From Paramesorhizobium endophyticum (GTDB lineage Bacteria > Pseudomonadota > Alphaproteobacteria > Rhizobiales > Rhizobiaceae), in assembly GCF_014640615.1 (NCBI RefSeq), contig NZ_BMHH01000009.1, forward strand, positions 62,001 through 126,000: a DNA stretch of 64,000 nt, written 5' to 3'. Positions within the stretch are counted from its first letter, which is position 1. Every line of letters begins with the position of its first letter. The notes under the pieces were generated by a model. The model did not search any database and had not been told where the DNA came from. It was given only the letters and a program-made list of their open reading frames with translations. Below, piece by piece: positions 17,600-27,059 of the stretch. A program made the position numbers and the translations under genes.

Positions 17600-18346
17600 A
17601 TGGATATGATTGCCGAGCATTTGTCGTTTCTTTCGGAGCCTGCGGGGTGGGCAGCGCTCGCCACGCTGGTGGTCATGGAAGTCGTGCTTGGCATCGACAA
17701 CCTCATCTTCATCTCGATCCTCACCAACAAGCTGCCACCTGAGCAGCAATCCCGCGCCCGGCGGCTCGGCATCGGCGCGGCGCTCATCCTGCGGCTGGCG
17801 CTGCTCTTCACCATCTCCATCATCGTGCAACTGACCCAGCCGGTTTTCGAGCTGTTCGGTCATGGCTTCTCCTGGCGCGACCTGATCCTGATCGCGGGCG
17901 GCTTGTTCCTGGTCTGGAAGGCGACGAAGGAAATCCATCATTCGGTCGATCCGGAAGACCATAAGGAGACCATGGTCGGCGGTGCGGTGAAACTCACGCT
18001 CGGCGCGGCGATAAGCCAGATCCTGCTTCTCGACCTTGTCTTCTCCATCGATTCGATCATCACGGCCGTCGGCATGACCGATGAAATCGCCATCATGGTG
18101 ATTGCGGTGATTGCCGCCGTGACCGTCATGCTGGTTGCCGCCGACCCGCTGTCGCGCTTCCTTGCCGACAATCCGACCATCGTCATGCTGGCGCTGGGCT
18201 TCCTCCTGATGATCGGCATGACGCTGATCGCAGACGGCTTCGGCTTCCACGTGCCGAAGGGCTATATCTACGCCGCGATGGGCTTCTCGGCGCTGGTCGA
18301 GGGGCTCAACATGCTGGCGCGGCGGAAGAGGAAGGCAGGGAAGTGA
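17600..18346 (+). CDS. TerC family integral membrane protein
   Basis: A 248-residue inner-membrane protein with seven or eight hydrophobic segments. The TerC hallmark is the pair of acidic intramembrane motifs: [19 protein letters not shown] near the N-terminus and [20 protein letters not shown] near residue 140. TerC proteins are linked to tellurite resistance and manganese or other metal efflux, often metalating exported enzymes; the ion is not determined here. The ATG at 17600 is preferred over an in-frame GTG at 17588. No tellurite gene cluster is present, so a housekeeping metal-homeostasis role is more likely. Confidence 0.87.
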   Translation: MDMIAEHLSFLSEPAGWAALATLVVMEVVLGIDNLIFISILTNKLPPEQQSRARRLGIGAALILRLALLFTISIIVQLTQPVFELFGHGFSWRDLILIAGGLFLVWKATKEIHHSVDPEDHKETMVGGAVKLTLGAAISQILLLDLVFSIDSIITAVGMTDEIAIMVIAVIAAVTVMLVAADPLSRFLADNPTIVMLALGFLLMIGMTLIADGFGFHVPKGYIYAAMGFSALVEGLNMLARRKRKAGK

Positions 18347-18396
18347 TATCTTTATAGCCGCATGATCTTATCCAGAAAGTCTGCAACTTTCTGGGA

Positions 18397-18822
18397 TCAT
18401 GCGGGCGCGACCCGCACCCCGGCATAGCCGCCTTCCGCCACGCTTGAGCAAAGCGCGAACCATTCGCAATCCCGGCAGGCCTCACGGGTCTGCCCGGTGG
18501 CGAAAGCGCCGCGCATCGTGGCGAGCATGGGGGCGTCGAGCCTGATATGGCTGCCGGGCGCGAGGGATTGGCCCAGAAGCGCCGACACCGCCTGGAGCGC
18601 CTTAGCATCACGCGCGGTGACGCTTTCGTTGAAGCAATGGCAGCCGTTTGTACCGAGCAGCGGGGCGCAGACATCGTCCGGCCCCGCCACCAGTAAAATA
18701 TCCTCTCCGCTGGCCAGCCGCCCCGCTATTTCATCGTAATTGGCGGTGAAAGCGGGGCTGTAGCCTTTGCCGACATAGGTCAGCATGCAGAGAAGATGAT
18801 GCGCGCGAAGCTTGACCGTCAC
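18397..18822 (-). CDS. DUF1284 cysteine-rich protein
   Basis: A 141-residue protein of the DUF1284 family. It begins MTVKLRAHHLLCMLTYVGKG. It carries Cys residues at HLLC, in VCAPLL, CHC, and a C-terminal CRDCEWFALC cluster, which suggests an iron-sulfur or zinc site. Its start overlaps the bioY stop by 4 bp, so it is translationally coupled to the biotin transporter gene. That makes a biotin-related role worth testing, but no activity is known to me. Confidence 0.82.
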   Translation of the reverse strand: MTVKLRAHHLLCMLTYVGKGYSPAFTANYDEIAGRLASGEDILLVAGPDDVCAPLLGTNGCHCFNESVTARDAKALQAVSALLGQSLAPGSHIRLDAPMLATMRGAFATGQTREACRDCEWFALCSSVAEGGYAGVRVAPA

Positions 18823-19394
18823 TGACGAACAGACGCCTTGAGGATCGCCGCGCCCAGCGCCGACTTGATGAGCGCGCCGATGAGGAAGGGCGTAACACCT
18901 ACAGCGATGGCCTGGTCAAAGCCGATGAGCGTGGAGAGCCATGCCGCGCCGATACCAAGGCAGAGCGCATTGGCGATGAGGAAAGAGGCGAAGGCGAGCA
19001 GCACGTTGCGCCCGTTCCAGCCGCGCTCGGCGAGCCAGCCGATGGCAGCCGCAATGATCGGGAACGAGGCGAGATAGCCTGATGTCGGGTGGCCGACGAA
19101 ATAGGGCAGGCCGCCCGCGCCGCCGGCGAGGACCGGCAGGCCCATGGCCGCTTCCGCCAGCCATGCCAGAACCGTGAGCGTGCCCAGCCGCCAGCCATAG
19201 AGCGCGCCGATCAGCGGCACGATCAGCGTCTGCAGCGTGATCGGAACGGGGAGCATCGGCACCTCGATCTGCGAGGTGGCGGCGAGAACGAGCGTACCGG
19301 CCAGTACGGCGATGATCTTCGTGGCCGTGGAACGGCTGTCGAGCCGCAAGGGGCTGAAAGCGGGCCGGATTGCCGGGGAGGTCGTATCACGCAT
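18819..19394 (-). CDS. bioY: Biotin transporter BioY (ECF S-component)
   Basis: A 191-residue inner-membrane protein that binds biotin for uptake. BioY features are present: ATSQIEVPMLPVPITLQTL after the first segment, ALYGWRLGTLTVLAWLAEA, and GLPYFVGHPTSGYLASFPI. About six membrane helices follow. The start at 19394 follows AAGGAGACTTTCC; a longer frame to 19823 is spurious. No bioMN genes are nearby, so it may work alone or with a shared ECF module. A TTATT-GCG-AATAA dyad (19406-19418) overlaps the leader, but it does not match the known BioR site well. Confidence 0.93.
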   Translation of the reverse strand: MRDTTSPAIRPAFSPLRLDSRSTATKIIAVLAGTLVLAATSQIEVPMLPVPITLQTLIVPLIGALYGWRLGTLTVLAWLAEAAMGLPVLAGGAGGLPYFVGHPTSGYLASFPIIAAAIGWLAERGWNGRNVLLAFASFLIANALCLGIGAAWLSTLIGFDQAIAVGVTPFLIGALIKSALGAAILKASVRQ

Positions 19395-19596
19395 GGAAAG
19401 TCTCCTTATTGCGAATAATCGACAGACCTCTATACGATCCGCCGGGGGCGATGAAGGCCAAAGTTCGTGTGGTCCGGGTCTCTGGACGCGGGCGGCCATT
19501 TTTTCTATAAGGCCGGGATTCTTTTGTTTAGCCGCATTTATGCTAAGCTGGGTGTCCAATCCGGCTGCGAAATGCACGAAATAACGCAGGGGTGCC

Positions 19597-20343
19597 ATGG
19601 CTGGCCATTCACAGTTTAAAAACATCATGCACCGCAAGGGCCGGCAGGATGCCGTGCGGTCGAAAATCTTTTCCAAGCTTTCGCGCGAGATCACGGTTGC
19701 CGCCAAGCAGGGGCTGCCCGATCCGGCGATGAACCCGCGCCTGCGTCTGGCGATCCAGAACGCCAAGGCGGAATCCATGCCGAAGGACAATATCGAGCGC
19801 GCCATCAAGAAGGCCTCGGGCAATGACGGCGAGAACTATGACGAAGTGCGCTATGAGGGTCGCGGCCCCGGCGGCGTGTCTGTCATCGTCGAGGCGCTGA
19901 CGGACAATCGCAACCGCACCGCCTCCAATGTGCGCGCCGCCTTCACCAAGGCCGGCGGGTCGCTGGGTGAAACCGGCTCGGTCTCCTTCATGTTCGACCG
20001 CGTGGGCGAGATCGTCTACAAGCCGGGAGTGGCCGACGCCGACAAGGTGATGGAAGCGGCCATCGAAGCCGGGGCCGACGATGTGCAGTCGGACGAAAAC
20101 GGTCATGTCGTCACCTGCGCCTTCGAGAATATCGGTGAAGTGTCGAAGTCGCTGGAAGCGGCGCTGGGCGAGGCGGAGTCGATCAAGACGATCTGGAAGC
20201 CGCAGACCCATACCGAACTCGACGAGGAAAAGGCCCGCTCGCTGCTGAAGCTGCTTAACGTGCTTGAAGACGATGACGACGTGCAGAACGTCTACACCAA
20301 TTTCGAAGTCAGCGACGAAGTGATGGAAAAGCTGAGCGCCTGA
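19597..20343 (+). CDS. yebC: YebC/PmpR family transcription/translation factor
   Basis: A 248-residue cytosolic protein of the YebC family. It starts with the canonical [20 protein letters not shown] and continues with [20 protein letters not shown] and [20 protein letters not shown]. YebC-type proteins were described as DNA-binding regulators, and later work on close relatives links some to relief of ribosome stalling. It is divergent from bioY and followed by a clear terminator. In many relatives yebC sits near ruvC; here it is about 16 kb away. Confidence 0.95.
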   Translation: MAGHSQFKNIMHRKGRQDAVRSKIFSKLSREITVAAKQGLPDPAMNPRLRLAIQNAKAESMPKDNIERAIKKASGNDGENYDEVRYEGRGPGGVSVIVEALTDNRNRTASNVRAAFTKAGGSLGETGSVSFMFDRVGEIVYKPGVADADKVMEAAIEAGADDVQSDENGHVVTCAFENIGEVSKSLEAALGEAESIKTIWKPQTHTELDEEKARSLLKLLNVLEDDDDVQNVYTNFEVSDEVMEKLSA

Positions 20344-20368
20344 TTTTTCAAACATACATGATTGTATG

Positions 20369-20402
20369 AAAAACTCCCGGGTGGACGGCCCAGGAGTTTT
20401 TT
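20369..20402 (+). terminator. Rho-independent terminator of yebC
   Basis: AAAAACTCC...GGGAG-type stem (20369-20401) with GGG/CCC inner pairs, followed by a run of six T on the plus strand, 25 bp past the yebC stop. Confidence 0.85.
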
Positions 20403-20491
20403 GTTGGGTTGAACAGTTCGTTTTCAGAGCTGTTTATGTTTTGATGGAATCGCGTGAATTCTGGTTGGGAACCTTGTTGTCATGAAGATGG

Positions 20492-20648
20492 AGAGGAATG
20501 GATCCCAGTGACAAGCACTGGGATGACGGGTTGCTTTGCTGTTGGCAATCAAATCTTCAACCTCTCCGCTCGGCAGAGACATATCCAGTAGTGCGGGAAA
20601 CATCTTCACCCCGTCATCCCAGTGCTTGTCACTGGGATCCATTCCTCT
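20492..20648. repeat. Intergenic palindromic repeat, family E copy 1
   Basis: Perfect 39-bp inverted arms (20492-20530 and 20610-20648). Each arm contains GATCCCAGTGACAAGCACTG, which is itself partly palindromic. A related copy with different bases in the stem is at 38682-38833. It fills most of the 360-bp gap after yebC. Confidence 0.85.
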
Positions 20649-20706
20649 CCGGTGGTGTGCCGCGACGATAAGAAATGAGCCAGCCGTTTCCGATCTATAC
20701 CTCTAA

Positions 20707-21402
20707 TCAAGCGTTCGCCCTCTCCACCAGCATATCGAAAAGCCTTTCCACCGCGCCAGCATCGGCGGTGTCCACAATTGTCATGCTATGTTTCTCCGCC
20801 GATGCCCGCATCTCGCTATTATCGCGGACGGATCGCTCGGTGAATTTGTCGATCAGTACCCGTTGGTACGCATTAGCCTCCACATATCTGGCCTCGCGGC
20901 GAATCCGCTCGCGCAGGAAATCCTCATCGGCCCACAAGCACACTGCAATCCCACCCAACGCGGCGATGTATTCCGGGCGCAGCGCCGAGCCTTCCATGAT
21001 GAAAGGCCTCCTGGCCCGCGTCTTGGCTTCGATCTTCTGCCGGATCAACGGCCACATATTTTCGTGATGCACCCGCAGGAACCAGTAGATGGTTTCAGGC
21101 GACAGGCTTGCGTAATATTCGGCAACGGCGGGAGGAATATCCGGCCATGGGCGACCGGGATGGCGGGCGAGTTTGTCCGTGGAGATGAGGTTCCAGCTCA
21201 GCCTATCGGCCAGCCGGGCCGCCAGCGTCGTTTTGCCGACATGCGAGCTTCCGGTGATGAATATGGCCGGCACGGATTGCTGCAATGGCTCGTCATGATG
21301 ACGCGCGAGATCGAGCCCGGCGTGGCGCAGAGGCGAGTTCATCAGAAACTGTACCATCGTTGCATTTTTTGCGGTCTTCTTCCCCTGTCTTTCTGCTGGC
21401 AT
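20707..21402 (-). CDS. P-loop kinase-like protein, unassigned
   Basis: A 231-residue protein with a Walker A motif IFITGSSHVGKTTLAARLAD near residue 50 and a kinase-like lid region (RERIRREARYVEANAYQRVL). The overall pattern resembles small-molecule or nucleoside kinases of the AAA/shikimate-kinase fold. The substrate is unknown. The start at 21402 has GAGGAGAGG 9 nt upstream; later in-frame ATGs (21357) are alternatives. It stands alone, downstream of rpmE on the same strand but separated by a terminator. Confidence 0.65.
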   Translation of the reverse strand: MPAERQGKKTAKNATMVQFLMNSPLRHAGLDLARHHDEPLQQSVPAIFITGSSHVGKTTLAARLADRLSWNLISTDKLARHPGRPWPDIPPAVAEYYASLSPETIYWFLRVHHENMWPLIRQKIEAKTRARRPFIMEGSALRPEYIAALGGIAVCLWADEDFLRERIRREARYVEANAYQRVLIDKFTERSVRDNSEMRASAEKHSMTIVDTADAGAVERLFDMLVERANA

Positions 21403-21483
21403 GACGAAAGGCCTCTCCTCATCGTGTCTATGATGACACTACCCCTGCTGCCTGTTCCAGGGCCATGGACACTTCCACCCAAC

Positions 21484-21508
21484 AAAAAACCCCGCCGAAG
21501 CGGGGTTT
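21484..21508 (-). terminator. Rho-independent terminator of rpmE
   Basis: On the minus strand: AAACCCCGC, a TTCG-type loop, GCGGGGTTTTTTG. It lies 25 bp past the rpmE stop. Confidence 0.88.
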
Positions 21509-21532
21509 CGATCTTCACGCCTGCAACCCGGC

Positions 21533-21754
21533 TTAGATGCCGAGATTGCCGAAGCGGTTCTTGAAGCGGGAGACGCGGCCGCCGCGGTCGACGAGGCTCC
21601 CCGTGCCGCCCGTCCAAGCCGGATGGGTGGTCGGGTCGATGTCGAGGTTCATCGTGTCGCCTTCCTTGCCCCAGGTCGAGCGGGTCAGGTACTCGGTGCC
21701 ATCGGTCATCACGACCTTGATGGTGTGGTAATCGGGATGGATATTGGCTTTCAT
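21533..21754 (-). CDS. rpmE: 50S ribosomal protein L31
   Basis: A 73-residue ribosomal protein bL31. It starts [20 protein letters not shown] and contains the conserved block [14 protein letters not shown]. It has no cysteine at all, so it is the zinc-independent (C-minus) form; the zinc-ribbon Cys pairs of the C-plus form are absent. The adjacent divergent ABC exporter gene is a common neighbour in rhizobia. A strong terminator follows. Confidence 0.95.
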   Translation of the reverse strand: MKANIHPDYHTIKVVMTDGTEYLTRSTWGKEGDTMNLDIDPTTHPAWTGGTGSLVDRGGRVSRFKNRFGNLGI

Positions 21755-21930
21755 CGTTCACATTCCTGAAGAATACTGGCGAGAACCATGCTTCGATGAT
21801 ATCGAAATCGCGGCACTTCCGCCCACTGGCAAACTTGATGCCGCAGACTTGAGTATCCACGGCTTCCAAAAGGGTTGGCGAGCCTATACATCAGCCCGAC
21901 GGCAATAACAATCCCAAACATCAGGAAACA

Positions 21931-23757
21931 ATGGCCGATACATTTTCCCAGAAGCCGGAGCGGACCGAGGACAAGCCAGCCGAGCGGGACCCGCGCAAGG
22001 TGGCGCCGCTCAAACGGCTCGCGCCCTATCTCGCCCGCTACAAGGCTACGGTCGCCGGGGCGCTCGTGGCGCTCGTGCTTGCCGCTGCGGCGACGCTTGT
22101 GCTGCCCATCGCGGTGCGGCGCATGGTTGACCATGGCTTCACCGCCGCCAACAGCCATTTCATCAACGATTACTTCGGCATGCTGGTGGCGCTGGCGGCG
22201 GTTCTCGCGGTGGCGTCCGCCGCGCGCTATTATTTCGTCATCACGCTTGGCGAGCGGGTGGTGGCGGCGCTGCGCCGCGACGTGTTTTCCCACGTGGCGA
22301 CCCTGTCGCCCGATTTCTTCGACCGCACCCTGTCGGGAGAGATCGTCTCGCGGCTTGCCGCCGACACGACGCAGATCAAGTCCGCCGTGGGCGCGACGGC
22401 TTCGATGGCGCTGCGCAACCTGATCCTTGGGCTCGGCGCGGTGGCGATGATGGTCGTCACCAGCCCGAAGCTTTCGGCGCTGGTCATCGCCGCCATTCCG
22501 TTCATCGTGCTGCCGCTCATCGCCTTCGGACGCTCGGTGCGGCGGCGGTCCCGCGCGGCGCAGGACATGCTGGCGCAGGCCACGGCCTATGCGGGCGAGC
22601 AGATCTCCGCCGTGCGCACGCTGCAGGCCTTCACCAACGAGGCGCTGGTGACGAAGCAATTTTCCAATGCTGTGGACAATGCGTTCGTGGCGGCGCGCGC
22701 GTCGATCCTGGCGCGCTCGTTCCTGACGGCGGTAGCCATCTTCATGGTGTTTTCCAGCGTCGTGGCGGTGTTGTGGTTCGGCTCGCGCGACGTGCTTTCG
22801 GGCGTGATGACGCCGGGCACGCTCGGGCAATTCCTGCTTTATGCGGTGCTGGCTGCGAGCGCTCTCGGGGCATTGTCGGAAGTGTGGGGCGACCTGGCGC
22901 AGGCGGCGGGGGCGACGGAACGGCTGACGGAGCTTCTTGCCGAGCAGCCGGCGATTGCCGCGCCCGCCCATCCGGTGGCGCTGTCCAGGCCGGCGCAGGG
23001 CGCGCTCGCCTTCGATCATGTGCGCTTCGCCTATCCGGGGCGGCCCGATGCGCCGTCCCTAAACGACATCAGCTTTGCCGTGAAGCCCGGCGAGACCATC
23101 GCCATCGTCGGGCCATCAGGCGCGGGCAAGAGCACGCTGTTCTCGCTGATCCTGCGCTTCTATGATCCGCAATCGGGCCTGATAAGGATGGATGGTGTGG
23201 ATCTGCGCGATGCGGACCCGCTCGATTTGCGCGGGCGCATTGCCATGGTGCCGCAGGATGTGGCGATCTTCGCCGCGTCGATACGCGAGAATATCGCCTT
23301 CGGCAGGCCCGGTGCCGACGACGCGGAAATCGAGGCGGCGGCGAAGGCGGCGCTGGCGCATGATTTCATCCTGGCGCTGGAGAATGGCTATGACACGCAA
23401 GTGGGCGAGCGCGGCGTGACGCTTTCGGGCGGCCAGCGCCAACGCATCGCCATCGCCCGCGCCATATTGCGCGATGCGCCGGTGCTGCTGCTCGACGAGG
23501 CGACCTCCGCGCTCGATGCCTCCAGCGAGATGCTGGTGCAAAAGGCGCTGGAGCATCTGATGGAGGGGCGCACGACCCTCATCATCGCGCACCGGCTTGC
23601 CACCGTGCTCAAGGCCGACCGCATCCTTGTCCTCGATGAGGGACGGATCGTCGAGGAAGGCACGCATGCCAGTCTCGTCGGGCAAGACGGTATCTATGCC
23701 CGGCTTGCCCGGTTGCAGTTCGAGGCGGGCGCGGATGCGTTCCGCGCGGCGGAATAA
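21931..23757 (+). CDS. ABC exporter, MsbA-related half-transporter
   Basis: A 608-residue inner-membrane protein with a six-helix exporter domain (residues about 35-330) fused to a nucleotide-binding domain. ATPase motifs are intact: Walker A IVGPSGAGKSTLFSLIL near residue 395, signature VTLSGGQRQRIAIARAIL near 500, Walker B APVLLLDEATSALDASS near 520 and the H-loop TLIIAHRLATVLKADR. It belongs to the MsbA-related permease/ATPase family that works as a homodimer. The substrate is unknown; lipids or peptides are likely. It starts at 21931, divergent from rpmE. Confidence 0.92.
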   Translation: MADTFSQKPERTEDKPAERDPRKVAPLKRLAPYLARYKATVAGALVALVLAAAATLVLPIAVRRMVDHGFTAANSHFINDYFGMLVALAAVLAVASAARYYFVITLGERVVAALRRDVFSHVATLSPDFFDRTLSGEIVSRLAADTTQIKSAVGATASMALRNLILGLGAVAMMVVTSPKLSALVIAAIPFIVLPLIAFGRSVRRRSRAAQDMLAQATAYAGEQISAVRTLQAFTNEALVTKQFSNAVDNAFVAARASILARSFLTAVAIFMVFSSVVAVLWFGSRDVLSGVMTPGTLGQFLLYAVLAASALGALSEVWGDLAQAAGATERLTELLAEQPAIAAPAHPVALSRPAQGALAFDHVRFAYPGRPDAPSLNDISFAVKPGETIAIVGPSGAGKSTLFSLILRFYDPQSGLIRMDGVDLRDADPLDLRGRIAMVPQDVAIFAASIRENIAFGRPGADDAEIEAAAKAALAHDFILALENGYDTQVGERGVTLSGGQRQRIAIARAILRDAPVLLLDEATSALDASSEMLVQKALEHLMEGRTTLIIAHRLATVLKADRILVLDEGRIVEEGTHASLVGQDGIYARLARLQFEAGADAFRAAE

Positions 23758-23844
23758 GCGCCGCCGGAGAACATTATCCGCCTTGCGTCCTGATCCTGCC
23801 CGTCTATCCTGAGAATGTTGCCTTATTCTTGGGAGGAGAAGACC

Positions 23845-24837
23845 ATGGCATTTTCAACAATGACCCGCCGTGCGCTTGTCGCGCTCGGCGCAGGCGTGCT
23901 GGCTTCCTTGGCGCTCGGCGCGCCGGCAAGTGCGCAGCAATTTCCCACAAGGCCCGTCACGCTCGTCGTGCCGTTCTCGGCCGGCGGCTCGACGGATGTG
24001 GTTGCGCGTATCATCGCGGAGAAAATGGCGGATGGGCTCGGCCAGCAGGTGGTCGTCGAAAATGTCGGCGGCGCGGGCGGCAGCCTTGGCGCGGACCGCG
24101 TGGCGCGGGCGGAACCGGACGGCTATACGATCCTGATGGGAACGGTTGCCACCCATGCGCTGAACCCGCTCATCTTCAAGACCAAGCCCTATGATGCGGA
24201 GAAGGATTTCGCGCCGGTCTCGCTGCTGGTCCTCGTGCCGAATGTTCTGGTGGTGAACCCGAAGCTGCCGGTAAAGGATGTGAAGGAGCTACTGGCGCTG
24301 CTGAAGGCCGACCCCGAGGGCTACGCCTATGCCTCGTCAGGCAATGGCACGCCGCTGCATCTCTCAGGCGAATTGTTCAAGAGCATGGCCGGCGTTGGCA
24401 TGCAGCATGTGCCCTACAAGGGGGCCGGCCCGGCGCTCAACGACGTGATCGGCAACCAGGTGCCCATCATGTTCGACAATCTGCCGTCTTCGTCCGGGCA
24501 TATCAAGGCCGGTACGCTGCGCGCGCTGGCGGTGACCACGAAGGAACGCGCCGCGTCGTTCCCGGATGTGCCGACGGTCGCCGAATCCGGGATTCCCGGT
24601 TATGAGACCTACACCTGGAATGCGCTGTTCGCGCCAGCGGGCACGCCGCCTGAGGCCGTCGCCAAATTGAATGAAGCCGCGAACAAGGCGCTGAAAGATC
24701 CGGCTGTTATCGCGCGGATGAAAGATTTCAGCGCGACGGTTGTGGGCTCGACGCCGGAGGAACTGGGCAAGCATGTGACGGCGGAACTGGCGAAGTGGAA
24801 GCCGGTGGTGGAGAACGCGAAGATACAGATGGATTGA
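23845..24837 (+). CDS. Bug/TctC-type periplasmic solute-binding protein
   Basis: A 330-residue exported binding protein of the tripartite tricarboxylate transporter family. The signal peptide is ALVALGAGVLASLALGAPAS with a processing site after ASA. The mature part starts QQFPTRPVTLVVPFSAGGST, a textbook Bug N-terminus, and contains VVENVGGAGGSLGADRVARA. The start at 23845 follows GGGAGGAGAAGACC. No TctA or TctB membrane genes are in the window, so it is an orphan Bug protein. The ligand is probably a carboxylate, but it cannot be named. Confidence 0.9.
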   Translation: MAFSTMTRRALVALGAGVLASLALGAPASAQQFPTRPVTLVVPFSAGGSTDVVARIIAEKMADGLGQQVVVENVGGAGGSLGADRVARAEPDGYTILMGTVATHALNPLIFKTKPYDAEKDFAPVSLLVLVPNVLVVNPKLPVKDVKELLALLKADPEGYAYASSGNGTPLHLSGELFKSMAGVGMQHVPYKGAGPALNDVIGNQVPIMFDNLPSSSGHIKAGTLRALAVTTKERAASFPDVPTVAESGIPGYETYTWNALFAPAGTPPEAVAKLNEAANKALKDPAVIARMKDFSATVVGSTPEELGKHVTAELAKWKPVVENAKIQMD

Positions 24838-24924
24838 GGGGCGTTAGAAATTGATCGGATATGTCGGCGGGACAGAAGGGGCGCTGTCCAGCCAGCATTT
24901 CCCATCCGGGATTCAGCGCCAAGC

Positions 24925-25116
24925 GTCCTCGTGGTTCGAGGCGAATTCCGCGGCGCTTCATTCGCACCTCACCATGAGGGCTATTGAAGCGCCGCGCTTC
25001 TCAATCTTATTCTGAGGCGCCCACGCTCCCTCACCTTAATCCTGAAGCGCCGGGGCGTCCCTTCACCCTCATCCTGAGGTGCTCGCGAAGCGAGCCTCGA
25101 AGGGCGAGGGTGAAGG
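24925..25116. repeat. Intergenic palindromic repeats, family D copy 2
   Basis: Several nested blocks: TCCTCGTGGTTCGAGGCGAA, CACCTCACCATGAGGG, then CTTCACCCTCATCCTGAGGT paired with a downstream inverse. They fill the 329-bp gap between the convergent Bug and FAD-dehydrogenase genes; no gene is seen there. Confidence 0.75.
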
Positions 25117-25166
25117 GATTCCATGGTGCTGTTTGTGTCAAAGCGTGAAGCGCTTGAAGGCTACCC

Positions 25167-26822
25167 CTACGCCTTCGCCGCCGCCCGGCCCGCTATCCGC
25201 CCGGAAAATATGCACCCGCCCAGAAACGTCCCCTCCAGCGCGTTGTATCCATGATACCCGCCGCCGCCGAAGCCCGCCGCTTCCCCCACCGCGTAAAGGC
25301 CCGGAACGGGCACACCGGAACCATCAAGCACTTGCGCTTGCAGATTGGTGTGAAGACCGCCAAGCGTCTTGCGGGTCAGGATATGGAGGCGGACGGCGAT
25401 GAGGGGCCCCGCTTCGGGGTCGAGGATGCGGTGCGGTTTAGCCGTTCGCACCAGGCGGTCGCCGAGATAGTTGCGTGCGCCGCGAATGGCGGTCACTTGC
25501 GCGTCCTTGGAATATTTGTTGGCGATTTCGCGGTCACGCGCCTCGATCTGAGTGCGCAGATGCTCGAGATCGATGCGCTTTTCGCCTGACAGCCGGTTCA
25601 TGCCCTCGACCAGTTCGGGCAAGGTTCTGGCGACGATGAAATCCTCACCGTGGCTCTTGAACGCCTCCACCGGCGGCGGCGCGCCCTTGCCGAGGCGGCT
25701 TTTCAACAGCAGCTTCCAGTCCTTGCCGGTCAGGTCGGGGTTCTGCTCGGAGCCTGACAGCGCGAATTCCTTCTCGATGATTTTCTGCGTCAGCACGAAC
25801 CAGGAATAATCATGGCCGGTCGAGAGAATGTGCTTCAGTGTGGCGAGCGTGTCGAAGCCCGGCAGGCAGGGGGAGGGGAGGCGATTGCCCTTCGCGTCGA
25901 ACCAGAGCGAGGATGGGCCGGGCAGAATGCGGATGCCGTGATTGGGCCAGATCGGCGACCAGTTCTTCAGCCCCTCCGTATAATGCCACATGCGGTCGGT
26001 GTTGATGGTCGCGCCGCCCGCCTCGACGGCGATGCCGATCATCCGGCCATCGACATGATCAGGGACGCCGGCGACCATATGCGCAGGCGGCTCGCCCAGC
26101 CGGTCGCGCGGCCAGTTCTTGCGCACCAGATCGAAATTGCCGCCAATGCCGCCCGAGGCGACGATGACCGCGCCGGCGGAGAATTCGAACGATCCGGTGA
26201 TGTCGCGGTTCGATTTTTCGCCGCGTTTGGTGGTCGAGGGCGCGAGGATTTCACCCGACACGCCGGTGACAGCGCCGTTCGTCATGAGAATATGGCTGAC
26301 GCGGTGACGGCATTTGATGGCGATGCGGCCCTTGTTTATCGCCTCGCGCACCCGACGCTCGAACGGATCGACCACGCCGGGGCCGGTGCCCCAGGTAATG
26401 TGAAAGCGCGGCACGGAATTGCCATGGCCGGTGGCAAGGCTGCCGCCGCGCTCGGCCCAGCCGACTACTGGGAACCAGCGCAGCCCGAGCGAATGGAGCC
26501 ATGCGCGCTTTTCGCCTGCTGCAAATTGCAGGTAGGCTTCGGCCCATTGTTTCGGCCAGTGATCCTCGGGACGATCGAATCCGGCTGAGCCGAACCAGTC
26601 CTGCCGCGCAAGGTCGAAACTGTCCTTGATGCCCATGCGCCGCTGCTCGGGCGTATCGATCATGAACAGCCCGCCCAGCGACCAGAATGCCTGCCCGCCG
26701 ATGGAGTTCTCGCCTTCCTGCTCGACGATGATCACCCGCTTGCCGGCGTCCGCCAACTCCGCCGCGGCAACAAGCCCGGCCAATCCCGCGCCTACGACGA
26801 TGACGTCTGCGTTGGTTGTCAT
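25167..26822 (-). CDS. FAD-binding dehydrogenase, fumarate-reductase/ketosteroid-dehydrogenase-like
   Basis: A 551-residue flavoprotein. The N-terminal dinucleotide fold is ADVIVVGAGLAGLVAAAELA with the acidic end VIIVEQE. Further family blocks are SIGGQAFWSLGGLFM, AGAVIVASGGIGGNFDLVRK and the C-terminal FAD block GLYAVGEAAGFGGGGYHGYN. It resembles the PRK12834-type 'FAD-binding dehydrogenase' group; the substrate is unknown. No signal peptide is present. The start at 26822 follows a GGAGGGGAAA-like site. It stands alone between two repeat-filled gaps. Confidence 0.88.
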   Translation of the reverse strand: MTTNADVIVVGAGLAGLVAAAELADAGKRVIIVEQEGENSIGGQAFWSLGGLFMIDTPEQRRMGIKDSFDLARQDWFGSAGFDRPEDHWPKQWAEAYLQFAAGEKRAWLHSLGLRWFPVVGWAERGGSLATGHGNSVPRFHITWGTGPGVVDPFERRVREAINKGRIAIKCRHRVSHILMTNGAVTGVSGEILAPSTTKRGEKSNRDITGSFEFSAGAVIVASGGIGGNFDLVRKNWPRDRLGEPPAHMVAGVPDHVDGRMIGIAVEAGGATINTDRMWHYTEGLKNWSPIWPNHGIRILPGPSSLWFDAKGNRLPSPCLPGFDTLATLKHILSTGHDYSWFVLTQKIIEKEFALSGSEQNPDLTGKDWKLLLKSRLGKGAPPPVEAFKSHGEDFIVARTLPELVEGMNRLSGEKRIDLEHLRTQIEARDREIANKYSKDAQVTAIRGARNYLGDRLVRTAKPHRILDPEAGPLIAVRLHILTRKTLGGLHTNLQAQVLDGSGVPVPGLYAVGEAAGFGGGGYHGYNALEGTFLGGCIFSGRIAGRAAAKA

Positions 26823-26872
26823 TTTCCCCTCCCGTTACGTCGTGAAGGGGGCTTTAAGCGTTGGCTCCAAGA

Positions 26873-27032
26873 CACCCCCCTCTGGCCTCCCGGCCATCTC
26901 CCCCACAAGGGGGGAGATTAGCTGGGACTGCTGGTTTCGCCAATCGCCAAGATTGCAGAATGATGCACCGTCATCAATGACAGCCAATCTCCCCCCTTGT
27001 GGGGGAGATGGCCGGCAGGCCAGAGGGGGGTG
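26873..27032. repeat. Intergenic palindromic repeat, family A copy 3
   Basis: Inverted arms of the CACCCCCCTCTGGCCTCCCG and ATCTCCCCCC type. It fills the 237-bp gap upstream of the FAD dehydrogenase gene and downstream of the OmpA-like gene. Confidence 0.85.
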
Positions 27033-27059
27033 TCTGGCGCGGTGCCATCAAAATTCGCC

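Noticed and set aside
19406-19418. TTATT-GCG-AATAA as a BioR operator for bioY
   Set aside because: The remembered BioR consensus is a 10-bp TTAT..ATAA dyad. This site has a 3-bp centre and overlaps the ribosome site, so the match is too weak to call.
20492-20648. Repeat arms as a possible CRISPR array or IS terminal repeats
   Set aside because: Each element is a single pair of inverted arms, with no regularly spaced direct repeats, no cas genes and no transposase ORF between the arms.
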